60,920 bases of DNA from an uncultured beta proteobacterium (GCA_903828235.1 CAIKLM010000007.1:1-60920); one strand, 5' to 3'; numbered from the stretch's first letter, positions 27,228 to 36,495 are shown. Notes: a model not told the origin generated them from the letters alone. Numbers and translations are program-made.

Positions 27228-27551
27228 TCAGCGGATCAGTTGGTCGATCTTGCCGGTGCGGTCCTTCCAGTCGTCGGCATCGGGCAGCGGCGCCTTGCGC
27301 TTGGTGATGCTCGGCCACTTGCGCGACAGGTCGGCATTGAGCTTGATGAAGGCCAGCTGCTCGGTGGGCACGTCTTCCTCGGGGAGGATCGCGTTGACCG
27401 GGCACTCGGGGATGCACACCGCGCAGTCGATGCACTCGTCGGGGTCGATGACGAGCATGTTGGGCCCTTCGCGGAAGCAGTCCACGGGGCAGACATCGAC
27501 GCAGTCGGTGTACTTGCAGCGGATGCACGAATCGAGGACGACGTGGGTCAT
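27228..27551 (-). CDS. fdxA: ferredoxin FdxA, 7Fe-8S type
   Basis: 107 residues, typical FdxA. N-terminal [18 protein letters not shown] (3Fe-4S plus one Cys of the second cluster) and [12 protein letters not shown] (4Fe-4S), followed by the conserved C-terminal segment [16 protein letters not shown]. It carries electrons in the cytoplasm. A TAGAAT -10 box lies at 27632-27637. Confidence 0.97.
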   Translation of the reverse strand: MTHVVLDSCIRCKYTDCVDVCPVDCFREGPNMLVIDPDECIDCAVCIPECPVNAILPEEDVPTEQLAFIKLNADLSRKWPSITKRKAPLPDADDWKDRTGKIDQLIR

Positions 27552-27631
27552 GAAGCGGCTCGTTGGTGGAACAGGCGCTGCGGGGCGACTCGGCCCTGGG
27601 CCGGGCAGCGCCGCTTTCTCGCAGGCCCCGA

Positions 27632-27637
27632 ATTCTA
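27632..27637 (-). promoter_or_regulatory. -10 box TAGAAT upstream of fdxA
   Basis: CCTAGAATTC on the minus strand gives a TAGAAT hexamer, about 80 bases upstream of the fdxA start and directly after the cobA stop. It is the same hexamer seen before icd and other genes here. No convincing -35 was found. Confidence 0.4.
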
Positions 27638-27642
27638 GGGCG

Positions 27643-28407
27643 CTAGGGCGCGTGCGCCGGTGCCCGGCCCTGCGCCGTGCGGGCTTCGGCGCCGGGCTGC
27701 GGCGCCGGCGCCACGGCCGTGGCGCCCACGCCCACCGTCACCACCGCCGGCCGGCCGGCGTGCAGCACCGAGGCGGCGGCCAGGCCGTCGAGGCGGTGCT
27801 CGCTGGCGACGGCGTCGGCGCAGCCGGCGCGCGACACCACGGCCACGGCCGTGCCCGCCGGCCAGCCGGCCGCCAGCAGCTGCCGTGCCAGCCGCCCGAG
27901 CTGGCGGCCGGCCATGTAGAACACCTCGGTGTCGGCGTGGCGCGGCTCGCCGGCCAGGCCGGCGTCGGCCGTCATGGCGGTGGTCAGGCTCACGCTGCGA
28001 CCGCGGCCGCGCCGCGTCAGCGGGCGCTGCAGCTGCGCCGCCGCCGCCAACGCGGCCGTCACGCCCGGCACCACCTCGCTGGCGATGCCGGCGGCGGCCA
28101 GCGCCGCGAGTTCCTCCTCGAGCCGGCCGAAGACGCTGGGGTCGCCGCCCTTGAGCCGCACGACAACGCGGTGGCGGCGCGCCAGGCGCACCAGCAGCGC
28201 GTCGATGGTGGCCTGGCCGGTGGCGCAGCCGAAGCCGCGCTTGCCCACGTCCAGCCAGCGGGCCTGCGGCGCGTGGGCGCGCAGCGCGGGGTCGGTGAGG
28301 GCGTCGAACAGCACCACGTCGGCCTCGGCCAGGCGGGCGGCGCCCCGCAGCGTGATCAGGTCGGCCGCGCCAGGCCCGGCACCGATGAAGACGACGCGGC
28401 CGCTCAT
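27643..28407 (-). CDS. cobA: uroporphyrinogen-III C-methyltransferase
   Basis: 254 residues from ATG 28407, overlapping cysN by 4 bases. SAM methyltransferase motifs [17 protein letters not shown], the [14 protein letters not shown] block and EVVPGVTAA are intact. It makes precorrin-2, the precursor of sirohaem. Linked to cysI, the role here is to supply sirohaem for sulfite reductase. There is no fused CysG dehydrogenase/chelatase part, so those steps must come from elsewhere. The C-terminal 25 residues are Ala/Pro-rich. Confidence 0.95.
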   Translation of the reverse strand: MSGRVVFIGAGPGAADLITLRGAARLAEADVVLFDALTDPALRAHAPQARWLDVGKRGFGCATGQATIDALLVRLARRHRVVVRLKGGDPSVFGRLEEELAALAAAGIASEVVPGVTAALAAAAQLQRPLTRRGRGRSVSLTTAMTADAGLAGEPRHADTEVFYMAGRQLGRLARQLLAAGWPAGTAVAVVSRAGCADAVASEHRLDGLAAASVLHAGRPAVVTVGVGATAVAPAPQPGAEARTAQGRAPAHAP

Positions 28408-29732
28408 CCCTGCGCCTCCGGCAGCGCCTCGCGCACCAGCAGCGCGCCGCTGGTGCGGTGGCTGGCGGGGTCGACGACGATCAGCGCGCCGCCCACGCGG
28501 CTGTCGGCGTAGGGCAGCAGCGGCAGGGGCTGCTGCAGCTCGAACTCCACCTCGCCGATGTCGTTGACGCGCAGGCCGTCGGCCGGCTCGTGCGCCAGTG
28601 TGTGGATGTCCAGCCGGTGGCGCACGGCGCGCAGCCGCGCCTGCACCCAGCGGTGGCCATGGCGCAGCAGGTAGCGGCGCCCGGTCTGGGCGGGCTCGGT
28701 GTCCAGCCAGGCCATCGTGGCGCACAGCGCGCGGGCCGGCGCGATGCCGTCACCGCCCAGCAGCCAGTCGCCGCGCGAGACGTCGAGCATGCGGTCCAGC
28801 ACGACCCCGGCCGAGCGCCCGGCGCCGGTGGCCTGGACCTCGCCGTCCAGGCCGAGCAGCGCCTGCACGGTGGCGGTCTCGCCGCTGGGGAACACCTGCA
28901 TGCGGTCGCCGACCGCGACCTCGCCGCGGGCCACGCGGCCCCACAGCACGCGCGGCTGCTCGCCCACGCCTTCGCCCTGGCGCGCCACGTGCTGCACGGG
29001 CAGGGCCAGAGGGGCCTGGCGCGGCTCGTGCGCGCAGGGCATGGTCTCGAGCAGCTCCAGCAGCGAGGGGCCGCCGTACCAGGGCGCGGGGCTGCGCCCG
29101 GCGACGTTGTCGCCGCGCAGGGCCGACACCGGCACGATGCCGGCCAGCGGCAGCGCCGCTGCCGCGGCGAATCGCTGCAGCGCCCCGGCCACGCGGCCGA
29201 AGGCCACTCCGGGGTCGGCCACGGCGTCGATCTTGTTGACGGCGAACACCAGGTGGTCCACGCGCAGCAGCTGGGCCAGCAGCGCGTGGCGGCGGGTCTG
29301 CGGCAGCAGCGCGGGCTCGGGTTGTGTCAGGTCGAGCTTGGTGATGTCCACCAGCACCACGACGGCGTCGCTGCCCGCGGCGGCCGTGACCATGTTGCGC
29401 GTGTACTGCTCGTGGCCCGGCGCGTCGGCGATGACGAACTTGCGCGACGGCGTGGCGAAGTAGCGCCACGCCACGTCGATGGTGATGCCCTGCTCGCGCT
29501 CGGCCTCCAGGCCGTCGGTGAGCAGGCTCAGGTCGGCGGCGGCCTCGCCGCTGGCGGCGGCACGGGCGTGCAGCTGCTCGAGCTGGTCGGCCAGGATGGC
29601 GCGGCTGTCCAGCAGCAGGCGGCCGATCAGGGTGCTCTTGCCGTCGTCGACGCTGCCGGCCGTCAGGAAGCGAAGCGCCGGCTGCGGCGGCGCGGCGACC
29701 GCAGCACGCTCGGGGTGGGCCAGGGCGTTCAT
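28404..29732 (-). CDS. cysN: sulfate adenylyltransferase subunit 1 (GTPase)
   Basis: 442 residues. GTPase motifs TAGSVDDGKSTLIGRLL, DAPGHEQYTRNM and NKIDAVAD, followed by EF-Tu-like beta-barrel domains. CysN hydrolyses GTP to drive APS formation by CysD. No APS kinase domain is fused, consistent with an APS-reducing pathway. The start overlaps the cysD stop at 29730-29734. Confidence 0.97.
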   Translation of the reverse strand: MNALAHPERAAVAAPPQPALRFLTAGSVDDGKSTLIGRLLLDSRAILADQLEQLHARAAASGEAAADLSLLTDGLEAEREQGITIDVAWRYFATPSRKFVIADAPGHEQYTRNMVTAAAGSDAVVVLVDITKLDLTQPEPALLPQTRRHALLAQLLRVDHLVFAVNKIDAVADPGVAFGRVAGALQRFAAAAALPLAGIVPVSALRGDNVAGRSPAPWYGGPSLLELLETMPCAHEPRQAPLALPVQHVARQGEGVGEQPRVLWGRVARGEVAVGDRMQVFPSGETATVQALLGLDGEVQATGAGRSAGVVLDRMLDVSRGDWLLGGDGIAPARALCATMAWLDTEPAQTGRRYLLRHGHRWVQARLRAVRHRLDIHTLAHEPADGLRVNDIGEVEFELQQPLPLLPYADSRVGGALIVVDPASHRTSGALLVREALPEAQG

Positions 29733-30697
29733 CAGAAGTAGCCTTCCTTCTTGCGCCGCTCCATGGCGGCCTCGTTGGCGCGGTCGTCCATGCGCGTGGC
29801 GCCGCGCTCGCTGAGCGTCACGCGCAGCGTCTCGGCCACCACGTCGGCGGCGTCGGCGGCGTGGCTCTCCACCGGGCAGGTGCAGGTCATGTCGCCCACG
29901 GTCCGGAAGCGCACGGGCAGGCGCTGCACGGGCTCGTCCGCGGCCGGCGGCGTCACCGCCGTCACCGGCACCAGCAGCCCCCGGCGCCGCACCACGTCGC
30001 GCTCGTGGCGGTAGTACAGCGCGGGCAGCGCGATGCGCTCGCGGGCGATGTACTGCCACACGTCGAGCTCGGTCCAGTTGCTGATGGGGAACACGCGGAA
30101 GTGCTCGCCCGGCCGGTGGCGCGTGTTGAACAGCGTCCAGAGCTCGGGCCGCTGCTCCTTGGGCTGCCACTGGCCGAAGGCGTCGCGGTGGCTGAAGATG
30201 CGCTCCTTGGCGCGCGCCTTCTCCTCGTCGCGCCGGGCGCCGCCGATCAGCGCGTCGAAGCGGTGCTCCTCGATGGCCTCCAGCAGCGTCACGCTCTGGT
30301 GGGCGTTGCGGCTTTCCAGCGGCTGCGACAGGCGCACGGTGCCGCGGCCGATGCTGTCCTCGAGGTGGGCGACGAGCAGCCGGTCGCCGCTGTCCGCCAC
30401 CAGCGCGTCGCGGAAGGCGATCACTTCGGGGAAGTTGTGCCCGGTGTCCACGTGCAGCAGCGGCAGCGGCAGGCGCCCCTCGAAGCCGCCGTCGGCGCGG
30501 CGGCGCTTGAAGGCCTTCAGCGCGAGGTGGCGCACGACGCAGCTGTCCTTGCCGGCCGAGAACAGCAGCGCCGGCCGTTCGAACGAGGCCACGACCTCGC
30601 GCAGGATGAAGACGGCTTCCTCCTCGAGCGCGTCGAGGTGGCCGTCGGTGACGGCGTCGGCCCGCGGGGCCTGGGCCTGGCTCGGGATCGCGTTCAT
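29732..30697 (-). CDS. cysD: sulfate adenylyltransferase subunit 2
   Basis: 321 residues. PP-loop type ATP site LLFSAGKDSCVVRHLALKAF, HVDTGHNFPEVIAFRD, GGARRDEEKARAKER and the C-terminal MERRKKEGYF that is invariant in CysD. Catalyses ATP plus sulfate to APS with CysN. The stop/start junctions with cysN and cysH overlap, so translation is probably coupled. Confidence 0.98.
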   Translation of the reverse strand: MNAIPSQAQAPRADAVTDGHLDALEEEAVFILREVVASFERPALLFSAGKDSCVVRHLALKAFKRRRADGGFEGRLPLPLLHVDTGHNFPEVIAFRDALVADSGDRLLVAHLEDSIGRGTVRLSQPLESRNAHQSVTLLEAIEEHRFDALIGGARRDEEKARAKERIFSHRDAFGQWQPKEQRPELWTLFNTRHRPGEHFRVFPISNWTELDVWQYIARERIALPALYYRHERDVVRRRGLLVPVTAVTPPAADEPVQRLPVRFRTVGDMTCTCPVESHAADAADVVAETLRVTLSERGATRMDDRANEAAMERRKKEGYF

Positions 30698-31428
30698 GGG
30701 TTCACCGCCTCCGGCAGCGTGCTCATGTGCAGCCCGCACTCCTTGGCGGACTCGGCCTCCCACCACCAGCGGCCGGCGCGGAAGTCTTCGCCCACGGCGA
30801 CGGCGCGCGTGCAGGGTTCGCAGCCGATGCTGGGGAAGAAGCGGTCGTGCAGCGCGTTGTAGGGCACGCCGTGCTGCGCCACGTAGTGCCAGACGTCGGC
30901 CAGCGACCAGTCGGCCAGCGGGTTGAGCTTGGCGCGGCCGGCGTCGTCGGCGTCCTCGAAGGGCACCTCGGCGCGAGCATCGCTCTGCCCGCGCCGCAGG
31001 CCTGTCACCCAGGCCGTGCGGCCCGCCAGCAGGCGCGCCAGCGGTTCGAGCTTGCGCAGCGCGCAGCAGGCCTTGCGCAGGGCCACGCCCTGGCGCATGG
31101 CCAGCTCGCCGTGCTGGCGCACGAACTGCAGCGCGGCCTCGGCGGGCGGCGCAAAGCGCTCGATGGCGATGCCGTAGCGGCGCTCGGCGGCGTCGGCCAG
31201 CGCCAGCGTCTCGCCGTGCAGCCGGCCGGTGTCCAGCGTGGCCAGCGCGATGGGCAGGCGGTGGCGCGCGATCAGGTCGGTGATCACCATGTCCTCGGCG
31301 CCCAGGCTCGTGGCCTGCACGATGCGGCCCGGGTGGGCCGCTGCGGCGGCCGCCAGGCGGCCCAAGGCGGCGGCGACGCGCTGGTCGAAGCCGGGCGTGG
31401 CCCGGGCGTGCAGGTCGATGGCGTTCAT
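30694..31428 (-). CDS. cysH: APS reductase (assimilatory, 4Fe-4S type)
   Basis: 244 residues. Cysteine pairs in RKACCALRKLEPL and GCEPCTRAV are the 4Fe-4S ligands that mark adenylylsulfate (APS) rather than PAPS reductases; the catalytic Cys is in KECGLHMS near the C-terminus. It reduces APS to sulfite. The absence of an APS kinase gene in this cluster agrees. Overlaps cysD and the DUF934 gene by 4 bases each. Confidence 0.95.
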   Translation of the reverse strand: MNAIDLHARATPGFDQRVAAALGRLAAAAAAHPGRIVQATSLGAEDMVITDLIARHRLPIALATLDTGRLHGETLALADAAERRYGIAIERFAPPAEAALQFVRQHGELAMRQGVALRKACCALRKLEPLARLLAGRTAWVTGLRRGQSDARAEVPFEDADDAGRAKLNPLADWSLADVWHYVAQHGVPYNALHDRFFPSIGCEPCTRAVAVGEDFRAGRWWWEAESAKECGLHMSTLPEAVNP

Positions 31429-31796
31429 CGGGCGGCTCCGCCGGCCGGCCGCTCGGGCGGCACGGTCTGGTAGTGGGTGCTGAAGTAGCCCAGGGCTCGC
31501 TCGGCGTGGGCCTGCTGCTGGTCGGCCCGCAGCTGCACGGCGTCGAAGCCGCAGCGGCGCAGCAGCGGCAGCATGTCGGCCAGCACCTCGCCCGTGGCGC
31601 GGATCTCGCCGGCAAAGCGCAGCCGCGCGCGCAGCAGCACAGCCTGGCTGTAGGCCCGGCCATCGGTCCACTTCGGGAAGTGCAGCGCCACGGCGCCGTG
31701 GCGGGCGACGGCCTCGGCGTGCGCCAGCACGTCGGCGTCGTTGGGCAGGGCCAGCGCGCCGACGGTGGCGTCGTCGTGGGCGGGGATGAAGTGCAT
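31425..31796 (-). CDS. DUF934 protein of the sulfate assimilation operon
   Basis: 123 residues, ATG at 31796. Contains FPKWTDGRAYSQAVLLR and LRFAGEIRATGEVLADML, typical DUF934 sequence; the family is almost always encoded between cysI and cysH in proteobacteria. Its function is not established; a role in sulfite reductase assembly or electron transfer is often assumed from linkage. It is 10 bases after cysI and overlaps cysH by the ATGA junction. Confidence 0.92.
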   Translation of the reverse strand: MHFIPAHDDATVGALALPNDADVLAHAEAVARHGAVALHFPKWTDGRAYSQAVLLRARLRFAGEIRATGEVLADMLPLLRRCGFDAVQLRADQQQAHAERALGYFSTHYQTVPPERPAGGAAR

Positions 31797-31806
31797 GGGG
31801 TGTTCC

Positions 31807-33522
31807 TCAGGCCGCGGCGGTGGCGCGGCGCATGGCGTCGGCAGCGCGGCGGAAGGGCAGGGGGCCCAGGCGCCGGGCGGTGTCGACGAAGCGCTCGCCA
31901 CCATGGCGCTCGGCCAGGTAGGTCTCGATCACGGCCTCCAGCGCGTCCGGCACCTCGTCGGCCGCGAAGCTGGGGCCGATCACCCGGCCCGGCACGGCCG
32001 CGCCCGACAGCAGGCTGCCGTCGCTGCCGCCCACGGTGAGCTGGTACCACTCGCTGCCGTCCTTGTCGACGCCGAGGATGCCGATGTGGCCGCTGTGGTG
32101 GTGGCCGCAGCTGTTGATGCAGCCGCTGATGTGCAGGTCGATGTCGCCGATGTCGTGCAGGCGGTCCAGGTCGTCGAAGCGCTCGGCGATCGCCGCGGCA
32201 ATGGGGATGGAGCGCGCGTTGGCCAGTGCGCACAGGTCGCCGCCCGGGCAGGCGATCAGGTCGGTGAGCAGGCCGATGTTGGGCGTGGCGAAGCCGCCCT
32301 CGCGCGCCGCCAGCCACAGCGCCCGCAGCTCGTGCGCCGGCACCCAGGGCAGCAGCAGGTTCTGGTCGTGCGTGACGCGCAGCTCGCCGGCGCTGAAGCG
32401 CTCGGCCAGCGCGGCCGCGCCGTCCATCTGCTCGGCCGTCGCGTCGCCCGGCGGCAGGCCCGGCCGCTTCAGCGACAGCGTCACCGCGCGGTAGCCCTCG
32501 ATGCGGTGCGCGTGCACGTTGCGCTGCTGCCAGCGCTCGAAGGCCGGCAGGGGCTCGTGCGGCGGCTCGGCGCGCGGGGCCGCCAGCGGCGGCACCGTGA
32601 AGCCGGCGGCCACGCGGTCGAGCTCGGCCTGCGCGAGGCGCGGCGTCGCCGGGTCGGCGGCCAGCGCGGCGTACTCGCGGTTGACCTCGTCGACGAAGCG
32701 CTGGCCTTCGGCGCGCACCAGGATCTTGATGCGCGCCTTGTAGGCGTTGTCGCGGCGGCCGTGCAGGTTGTAGACGCGCACGATGGCCTCGATGTAGACG
32801 AGGATGTCGGGCCAGGGCACGAAGTCGCTCAGCGCGGTGGCGATCACGGGCGTGCGGCCCATGCCGCCGCCCACGGCCACACGGAACCCCACGGCCCCGG
32901 CGGCGTCCTTCACCAGCGTCAGGCCGATGTCGTGCCAGGCGGTGGCGGCGCGGTCCTCGGCGGCGCCGTGGATGGCGATCTTGAACTTGCGTGGCAGGAA
33001 CGCGAACTCCGGGTGCAGCGTGCTCCACTGGCGCAGCAGCTCAGCGTAGGGGCGCGGGTCCACCACCTCGTCGGGCGCGATGCCGGCCAGCGCGTCGGTG
33101 GTGATGTTGCGGATGCAGTTGCCGCTGGTCTGGATGCCGTGCATGTCGACCTCGGCCAGCAGGTCCATGACGTCGGCGCTGCGCTCCAGCGGGATCCAGT
33201 TGAACTGCAGGTTCTGCCGCGTGGTGAAGTGGCCGAAGCCGCCGCGCGGGCGGGGCTGGCCCTCGCCGTCGAGCACCTCGTGCTGGTCGAACTCGCGCGC
33301 GATGCGCGCCAGCTGGCGCAGCTGGCGCGCCGACAGCTCGCCGTAGGGCACGGCCACGCGCAGCATGGGCGCGTGGCGCTGCACGTACCAGCCGTTCTGC
33401 AGGCGCAGCGGGCGGAACTCGTCGTCGGGCAGCTCGCCGCGCAGGTGGCGCTGGAGCTGGTCGCGGTACTGGGCTGCGCGGGCGCGCACGAACTGGCGGT
33501 CGAAGTCGGTGTAGCGGTACAT
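31807..33522 (-). CDS. cysI: sulfite reductase haemoprotein
   Basis: 571 residues. Two ferredoxin-like halves with sirohaem-binding FTTRQNLQFNWIP and TSGNCIRNIT, and the 4Fe-4S cysteines in CPGGDLCALANARS and HISGCINSCGHHHSGHIG. Reduces sulfite to sulfide with six electrons. No cysJ flavoprotein is adjacent, so the reductant is probably ferredoxin or another partner; fdxA and a ferredoxin reductase are encoded about 4 kb away. First gene of the minus-strand operon. Confidence 0.95.
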   Translation of the reverse strand: MYRYTDFDRQFVRARAAQYRDQLQRHLRGELPDDEFRPLRLQNGWYVQRHAPMLRVAVPYGELSARQLRQLARIAREFDQHEVLDGEGQPRPRGGFGHFTTRQNLQFNWIPLERSADVMDLLAEVDMHGIQTSGNCIRNITTDALAGIAPDEVVDPRPYAELLRQWSTLHPEFAFLPRKFKIAIHGAAEDRAATAWHDIGLTLVKDAAGAVGFRVAVGGGMGRTPVIATALSDFVPWPDILVYIEAIVRVYNLHGRRDNAYKARIKILVRAEGQRFVDEVNREYAALAADPATPRLAQAELDRVAAGFTVPPLAAPRAEPPHEPLPAFERWQQRNVHAHRIEGYRAVTLSLKRPGLPPGDATAEQMDGAAALAERFSAGELRVTHDQNLLLPWVPAHELRALWLAAREGGFATPNIGLLTDLIACPGGDLCALANARSIPIAAAIAERFDDLDRLHDIGDIDLHISGCINSCGHHHSGHIGILGVDKDGSEWYQLTVGGSDGSLLSGAAVPGRVIGPSFAADEVPDALEAVIETYLAERHGGERFVDTARRLGPLPFRRAADAMRRATAAA

Positions 33523-33679
33523 GAGGCTGGGGCTCAGGCCAGGGCGATGCCGGGCCGCCGAGGCTGGGAGCCGTGACTCTAGGAATCAGCCTTCATCTCC
33601 GGAAATACAAGTTTGAAATCTTCTTATGCCAATTTCGATATGAGCGAGCGACGCAAGGGCACGTTCCTAGAATGCCGAG
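33523..33679. promoter_or_regulatory. cysI / patatin divergent region with AT-rich block
   Basis: Bases 33601-33645 are strikingly AT-rich for this genome. For cysI a TAGAGT box (minus, 33576-33581) would start transcription near 33569, placing the AT block at about -32 to -76, where CysB normally binds. This is inference; I see no exact CysB consensus. On the plus strand TAGAAT at 33668-33673 lies 6 bases before the patatin ATG. Confidence 0.5.
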
Positions 33680-34588
33680 ATGCATCGACGCGCACTCCTG
33701 GGCACTGCGCTGCTGGCCCTGGCCGGCTGCCAGACCGTACCGGCCCCCGGCCCCACGCCCCCCGCCGCACCACCACCGCCCCCGCCGCCGGTGCCGCAGC
33801 GACCGCCCCGGCTGGGCCTGGCGCTGGGCGGTGGCGCCGCCCGGGGCTTTGCCCACATCGGCGTGATCCAGGTGCTCGAGGAGGCCGGCATCCGCGCCGA
33901 CCTGGTGGTCGGCACCTCTGCCGGCAGCCTGGTGGCGGCGCTGTACGCCGCCGGCAAGAGCGGCACCGAGCTGGCCGCGATGGCGCTGACCATGGACGAG
34001 AGCGCCATCACCGACTGGAGCTTCCCCAGCCGGGGCCTCATCCGCGGCGAGGCGCTGGCGCGCTATGTCCGCGAGCAGACCGGCGGCCGGCTCATCGAGC
34101 AGATGCCGATGCCGCTGGGCATCGTGGCCACCGACCTCGACAGCGGGGCCGGCGTGCTGTTCCGCCGGGGCGACACGGGCACGGCGGTGCGCGCCTCCAG
34201 CGCGGTGCCGGCCGTCTTCCAGCCGGTGCGCATCGCCGAGCGCGAGTACGTGGACGGCGGCCTTGTCTCGCCCGTGCCGGTGCGATTTGCGCGCGAGATG
34301 GGCGCCGAGATGGTGATCGGCGTCGACATCTCCACGCCGCCGGACGGGGCCGCCACCGACGGCACGCTGCGCCTGCTGCTGCAGACCTTCGCCATCATGG
34401 GCAAGAGCATCAACCGCTTCGAGCTGCGCGAAGCCGACATCGTGCTGCGTCCCCCGTTGACGGGCGTGAGCAGCGCCGATTTCACCGCCCGCGTGCGCGC
34501 CATCCGCGCCGGGCGCGAGACCGCGCAGGCGCAGCTGGCGGAGATCCGCGGCAAGTTGCTGCAGCTGGCGCGGCCCGCCTCGGGCTGA
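33680..34588 (+). CDS. patatin-like phospholipase lipoprotein
   Basis: 302 residues. The signal MHRRALLGTALLALAGC is a lipobox (cut before Cys16). A proline-rich linker (7 prolines in a row) leads to a patatin domain: oxyanion hole LGGGAARGFAHIG, nucleophile VGTSAGSLV and catalytic Asp in DGGLVSPVPV. It resembles the RssA group of bacterial patatins; lipid hydrolase activity in the periplasm is likely, but the substrate is unknown. No Shine-Dalgarno sequence is seen and a TAGAAT box lies 6 bases before the ATG. Confidence 0.93.
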   Translation: MHRRALLGTALLALAGCQTVPAPGPTPPAAPPPPPPPVPQRPPRLGLALGGGAARGFAHIGVIQVLEEAGIRADLVVGTSAGSLVAALYAAGKSGTELAAMALTMDESAITDWSFPSRGLIRGEALARYVREQTGGRLIEQMPMPLGIVATDLDSGAGVLFRRGDTGTAVRASSAVPAVFQPVRIAEREYVDGGLVSPVPVRFAREMGAEMVIGVDISTPPDGAATDGTLRLLLQTFAIMGKSINRFELREADIVLRPPLTGVSSADFTARVRAIRAGRETAQAQLAEIRGKLLQLARPASG

Positions 34589-34604
34589 GACGCAGGCGGC
34601 TCGG

Positions 34605-35795
34605 TCAGTCGCCCGGGTGCGACTCGGGGAACTGGCCGCGCAGCAACTGCCGGGCCAGCTTGTCGACCGCGGCCTGCGCGGCCGCCGCCTCGGGCAGCCA
34701 GCCGCGGGCGCCGGCCCAGCGCAGCATGGCCTGCAGGTCGCCGACGTCGCTGCCCTGGCCGAGGCCGTCGCCATCGGCACCGACCACGGTGCTCAGGCCC
34801 GGGTTCTCGGCGAAGGCGCGGCCACTGACGAGGATTTGCAGCAGCGGCCGCGTCAGCGACTGCCGCACCCGCTGGATGGTGGCGGCCAGGTCGGCCAGCC
34901 GGTCCTCGCGGGCAAAGACCGCGCTCTGCGCCAGGTGGAGCACGCCGTAGTCCCGGCTGCGCAGCGCGGCGACGAGCTCGGCGTCGTCGCGTGGGAACGC
35001 GAAGCTCACCTCCCAGCCGGCGGCGTCGAGCGCCACCGCCGCGAAGGTGGCGCCAGCCAGGTGCTGCTCGCCCGGGGCGGGCACCACCAGAGCCTGGCCG
35101 CCCGGGCGCGGCGCGCGCCGCGGCCGCTGGCCCGCGACGCGGCGCACCAGCAGCTGCAGCCGGCCCTGGCCCAGCACCAGCTCTGCGCCTTGGAGCCGGT
35201 CGTCCATCCACATCTCGCCCATGGCGCGCGAAACCGGGCCCACCACGTGCCAACCCAGGGCGCTGAGGGGCGGCCGCTGTTCGAGCACGCGGTCGCGCAG
35301 GCGGTTCACCTCGGGCTCCTCGCCCCGGCACAGCACCAGGGCCATTTCCTCCGGGGAAGGCAGGCTGCGCCAGAACGCGATGCCCTGCATGAAGTCGGGC
35401 GCGATGTCGGTGTGCTGGCTGAGCCGGTGCATGGCCAGCAGGTCGACCGGCACGGCGTCGGCCTCGGCCGCCGGGTGCTCGCCGCTGGCCAGCCGCATGC
35501 GCCAGTCGGGGAACAGCCGCACCGGCGACCACGGCGTGGGCAGCGCCTCGATCTCGATGTGGCGGCCGTCGCGAAGGATGGAACGCCACACGCGCTCCAC
35601 ACCATCGGCGGGCCCCTCGAGCCACTGCAGGAAGCAGCCGTCGTGGTAGACGAGCAGGCCGGTCAGGCCCTCGTGGGCGTTGCGCGTGCGCGACTGCTCG
35701 AGCAGGTGGCGCAGGGCCGCGTGGTCCATGGGGCGCGCGGCGCGGCTGCGGTAGACACGCTGGCGAGGCGGTTCGGAGGAGAGGGACTGCTGCAT
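34605..35795 (-). CDS. BLUF photoreceptor with C-terminal B12-binding-like domain (AppA-like)
   Basis: 396 residues. The N-terminal BLUF domain (about 12-105) has Tyr15, Asn39, Gln57, Trp98 and Met100, in exactly the spacing of AppA Tyr21, Asn45, Gln63, Trp104 and Met106, so flavin photochemistry should be intact. Residues 180-220 resemble the helical bundle before B12 domains, and 235-370 a Rossmann-like B12 or haem (SCHIC) domain with EQHLAG in place of DxHxxG (His245). AppA-type proteins relieve repression by PpsR in response to blue light and oxygen. The Cys-rich tail of AppA is absent. A TAGGAT box at 35815-35820 may be its -10. Confidence 0.88.
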   Translation of the reverse strand: MQQSLSSEPPRQRVYRSRAARPMDHAALRHLLEQSRTRNAHEGLTGLLVYHDGCFLQWLEGPADGVERVWRSILRDGRHIEIEALPTPWSPVRLFPDWRMRLASGEHPAAEADAVPVDLLAMHRLSQHTDIAPDFMQGIAFWRSLPSPEEMALVLCRGEEPEVNRLRDRVLEQRPPLSALGWHVVGPVSRAMGEMWMDDRLQGAELVLGQGRLQLLVRRVAGQRPRRAPRPGGQALVVPAPGEQHLAGATFAAVALDAAGWEVSFAFPRDDAELVAALRSRDYGVLHLAQSAVFAREDRLADLAATIQRVRQSLTRPLLQILVSGRAFAENPGLSTVVGADGDGLGQGSDVGDLQAMLRWAGARGWLPEAAAAQAAVDKLARQLLRGQFPESHPGD

Positions 35796-35869
35796 GGCTA
35801 CGACTCGCCCGCGAATCCTATCCGGCAACGCCGCGTCGCTGCACTGCGTCGGTGCCGTCGCGAAAGGCG

Positions 35870-35895
35870 AAAAAAAGCCCCGCCGGGGCGGGGCT
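35870..35895 (-). terminator. intrinsic terminator of the phasin gene
   Basis: Stem AGCCCCGCC/GGCGGGGCT with a 2-base loop on paper (probably 4 in RNA), followed on the minus strand by seven T residues. It lies 34 bases after the phasin stop and upstream of the BLUF gene start. Confidence 0.9.
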
Positions 35896-35928
35896 GCGTC
35901 CGGAACCGGCCTGCGCCGGTGCCGACGG

Positions 35929-36495
35929 TCAGGCGGCGCGCTTGGCCTTGGCCGGCGTGGCGGCCTTGGTGGCCGTGACGGCCGTGGCCGTCACGGCGTT
36001 GAAGTTGGCCTCGGCGACCTCGGCGGCCTGCTTGGCGGCCTTGTGGGCGCTCTCGTAGGCGTTGTTGGCGGCGGCCACGGCCGACTTGACCAGCGCCACG
36101 GCGCTCTCGGTGCCGGCGGGCGCGTTCTTCACGGCGGTGTCGACCAGCGCGAGCATCTTCTTCTGGCTGTCGGCCATCTGGGCCTCGGCCGTCTTGGTGA
36201 ACTCGGCGCCGGTGCCGGCCAGGATGTCGTACAGGTGGCGGCTGTAGGCGGTGGCCTTCTCGGCGGCCGGCTGCAGGAGGCCGGCCTGGAGGGCCAGCAG
36301 TTCCTGGGCGTCCTTCACCGACATGGCGGCGTAGGTGGTGTCGGCGGCTTCGGCCAGGCTGGCCTTGGCAACCTGCAGGTTCAGCTCGACGAGCTTCTCC
36401 ATGCCTTCGAAGGCCTTGGTGGTGAGGCCGAAGAGGGTCTCGACGGAGGCCTTCTGGGCGGCCAGCAGCTGTTCGGGGGTGAAGGGCGTGGACAT
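35929..36495 (-). CDS. phaP: phasin (PHA granule-associated protein)
   Basis: 188 residues. The start [25 protein letters not shown] is characteristic of PhaP-type phasins; the rest is amphipathic helix with many Ala/Lys, ending TPAKAKRAA. Phasins coat polyhydroxyalkanoate granules in the cytoplasm and control their size. GGAG lies 8 bases before the ATG at 36495; a longer in-frame start at 36588 would read through the promoter region and is rejected. No PHA synthase is in the window. Confidence 0.95.
   Translation of the reverse strand: MSTPFTPEQLLAAQKASVETLFGLTTKAFEGMEKLVELNLQVAKASLAEAADTTYAAMSVKDAQELLALQAGLLQPAAEKATAYSRHLYDILAGTGAEFTKTAEAQMADSQKKMLALVDTAVKNAPAGTESAVALVKSAVAAANNAYESAHKAAKQAAEVAEANFNAVTATAVTATKAATPAKAKRAA

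Noticed and set aside
29732..33028. Open frame of 1098 codons joining cysD to upstream sequence
   Set aside because: Only the last 321 codons encode cysD; the upstream part runs out of frame through cysH, DUF934 and cysI.
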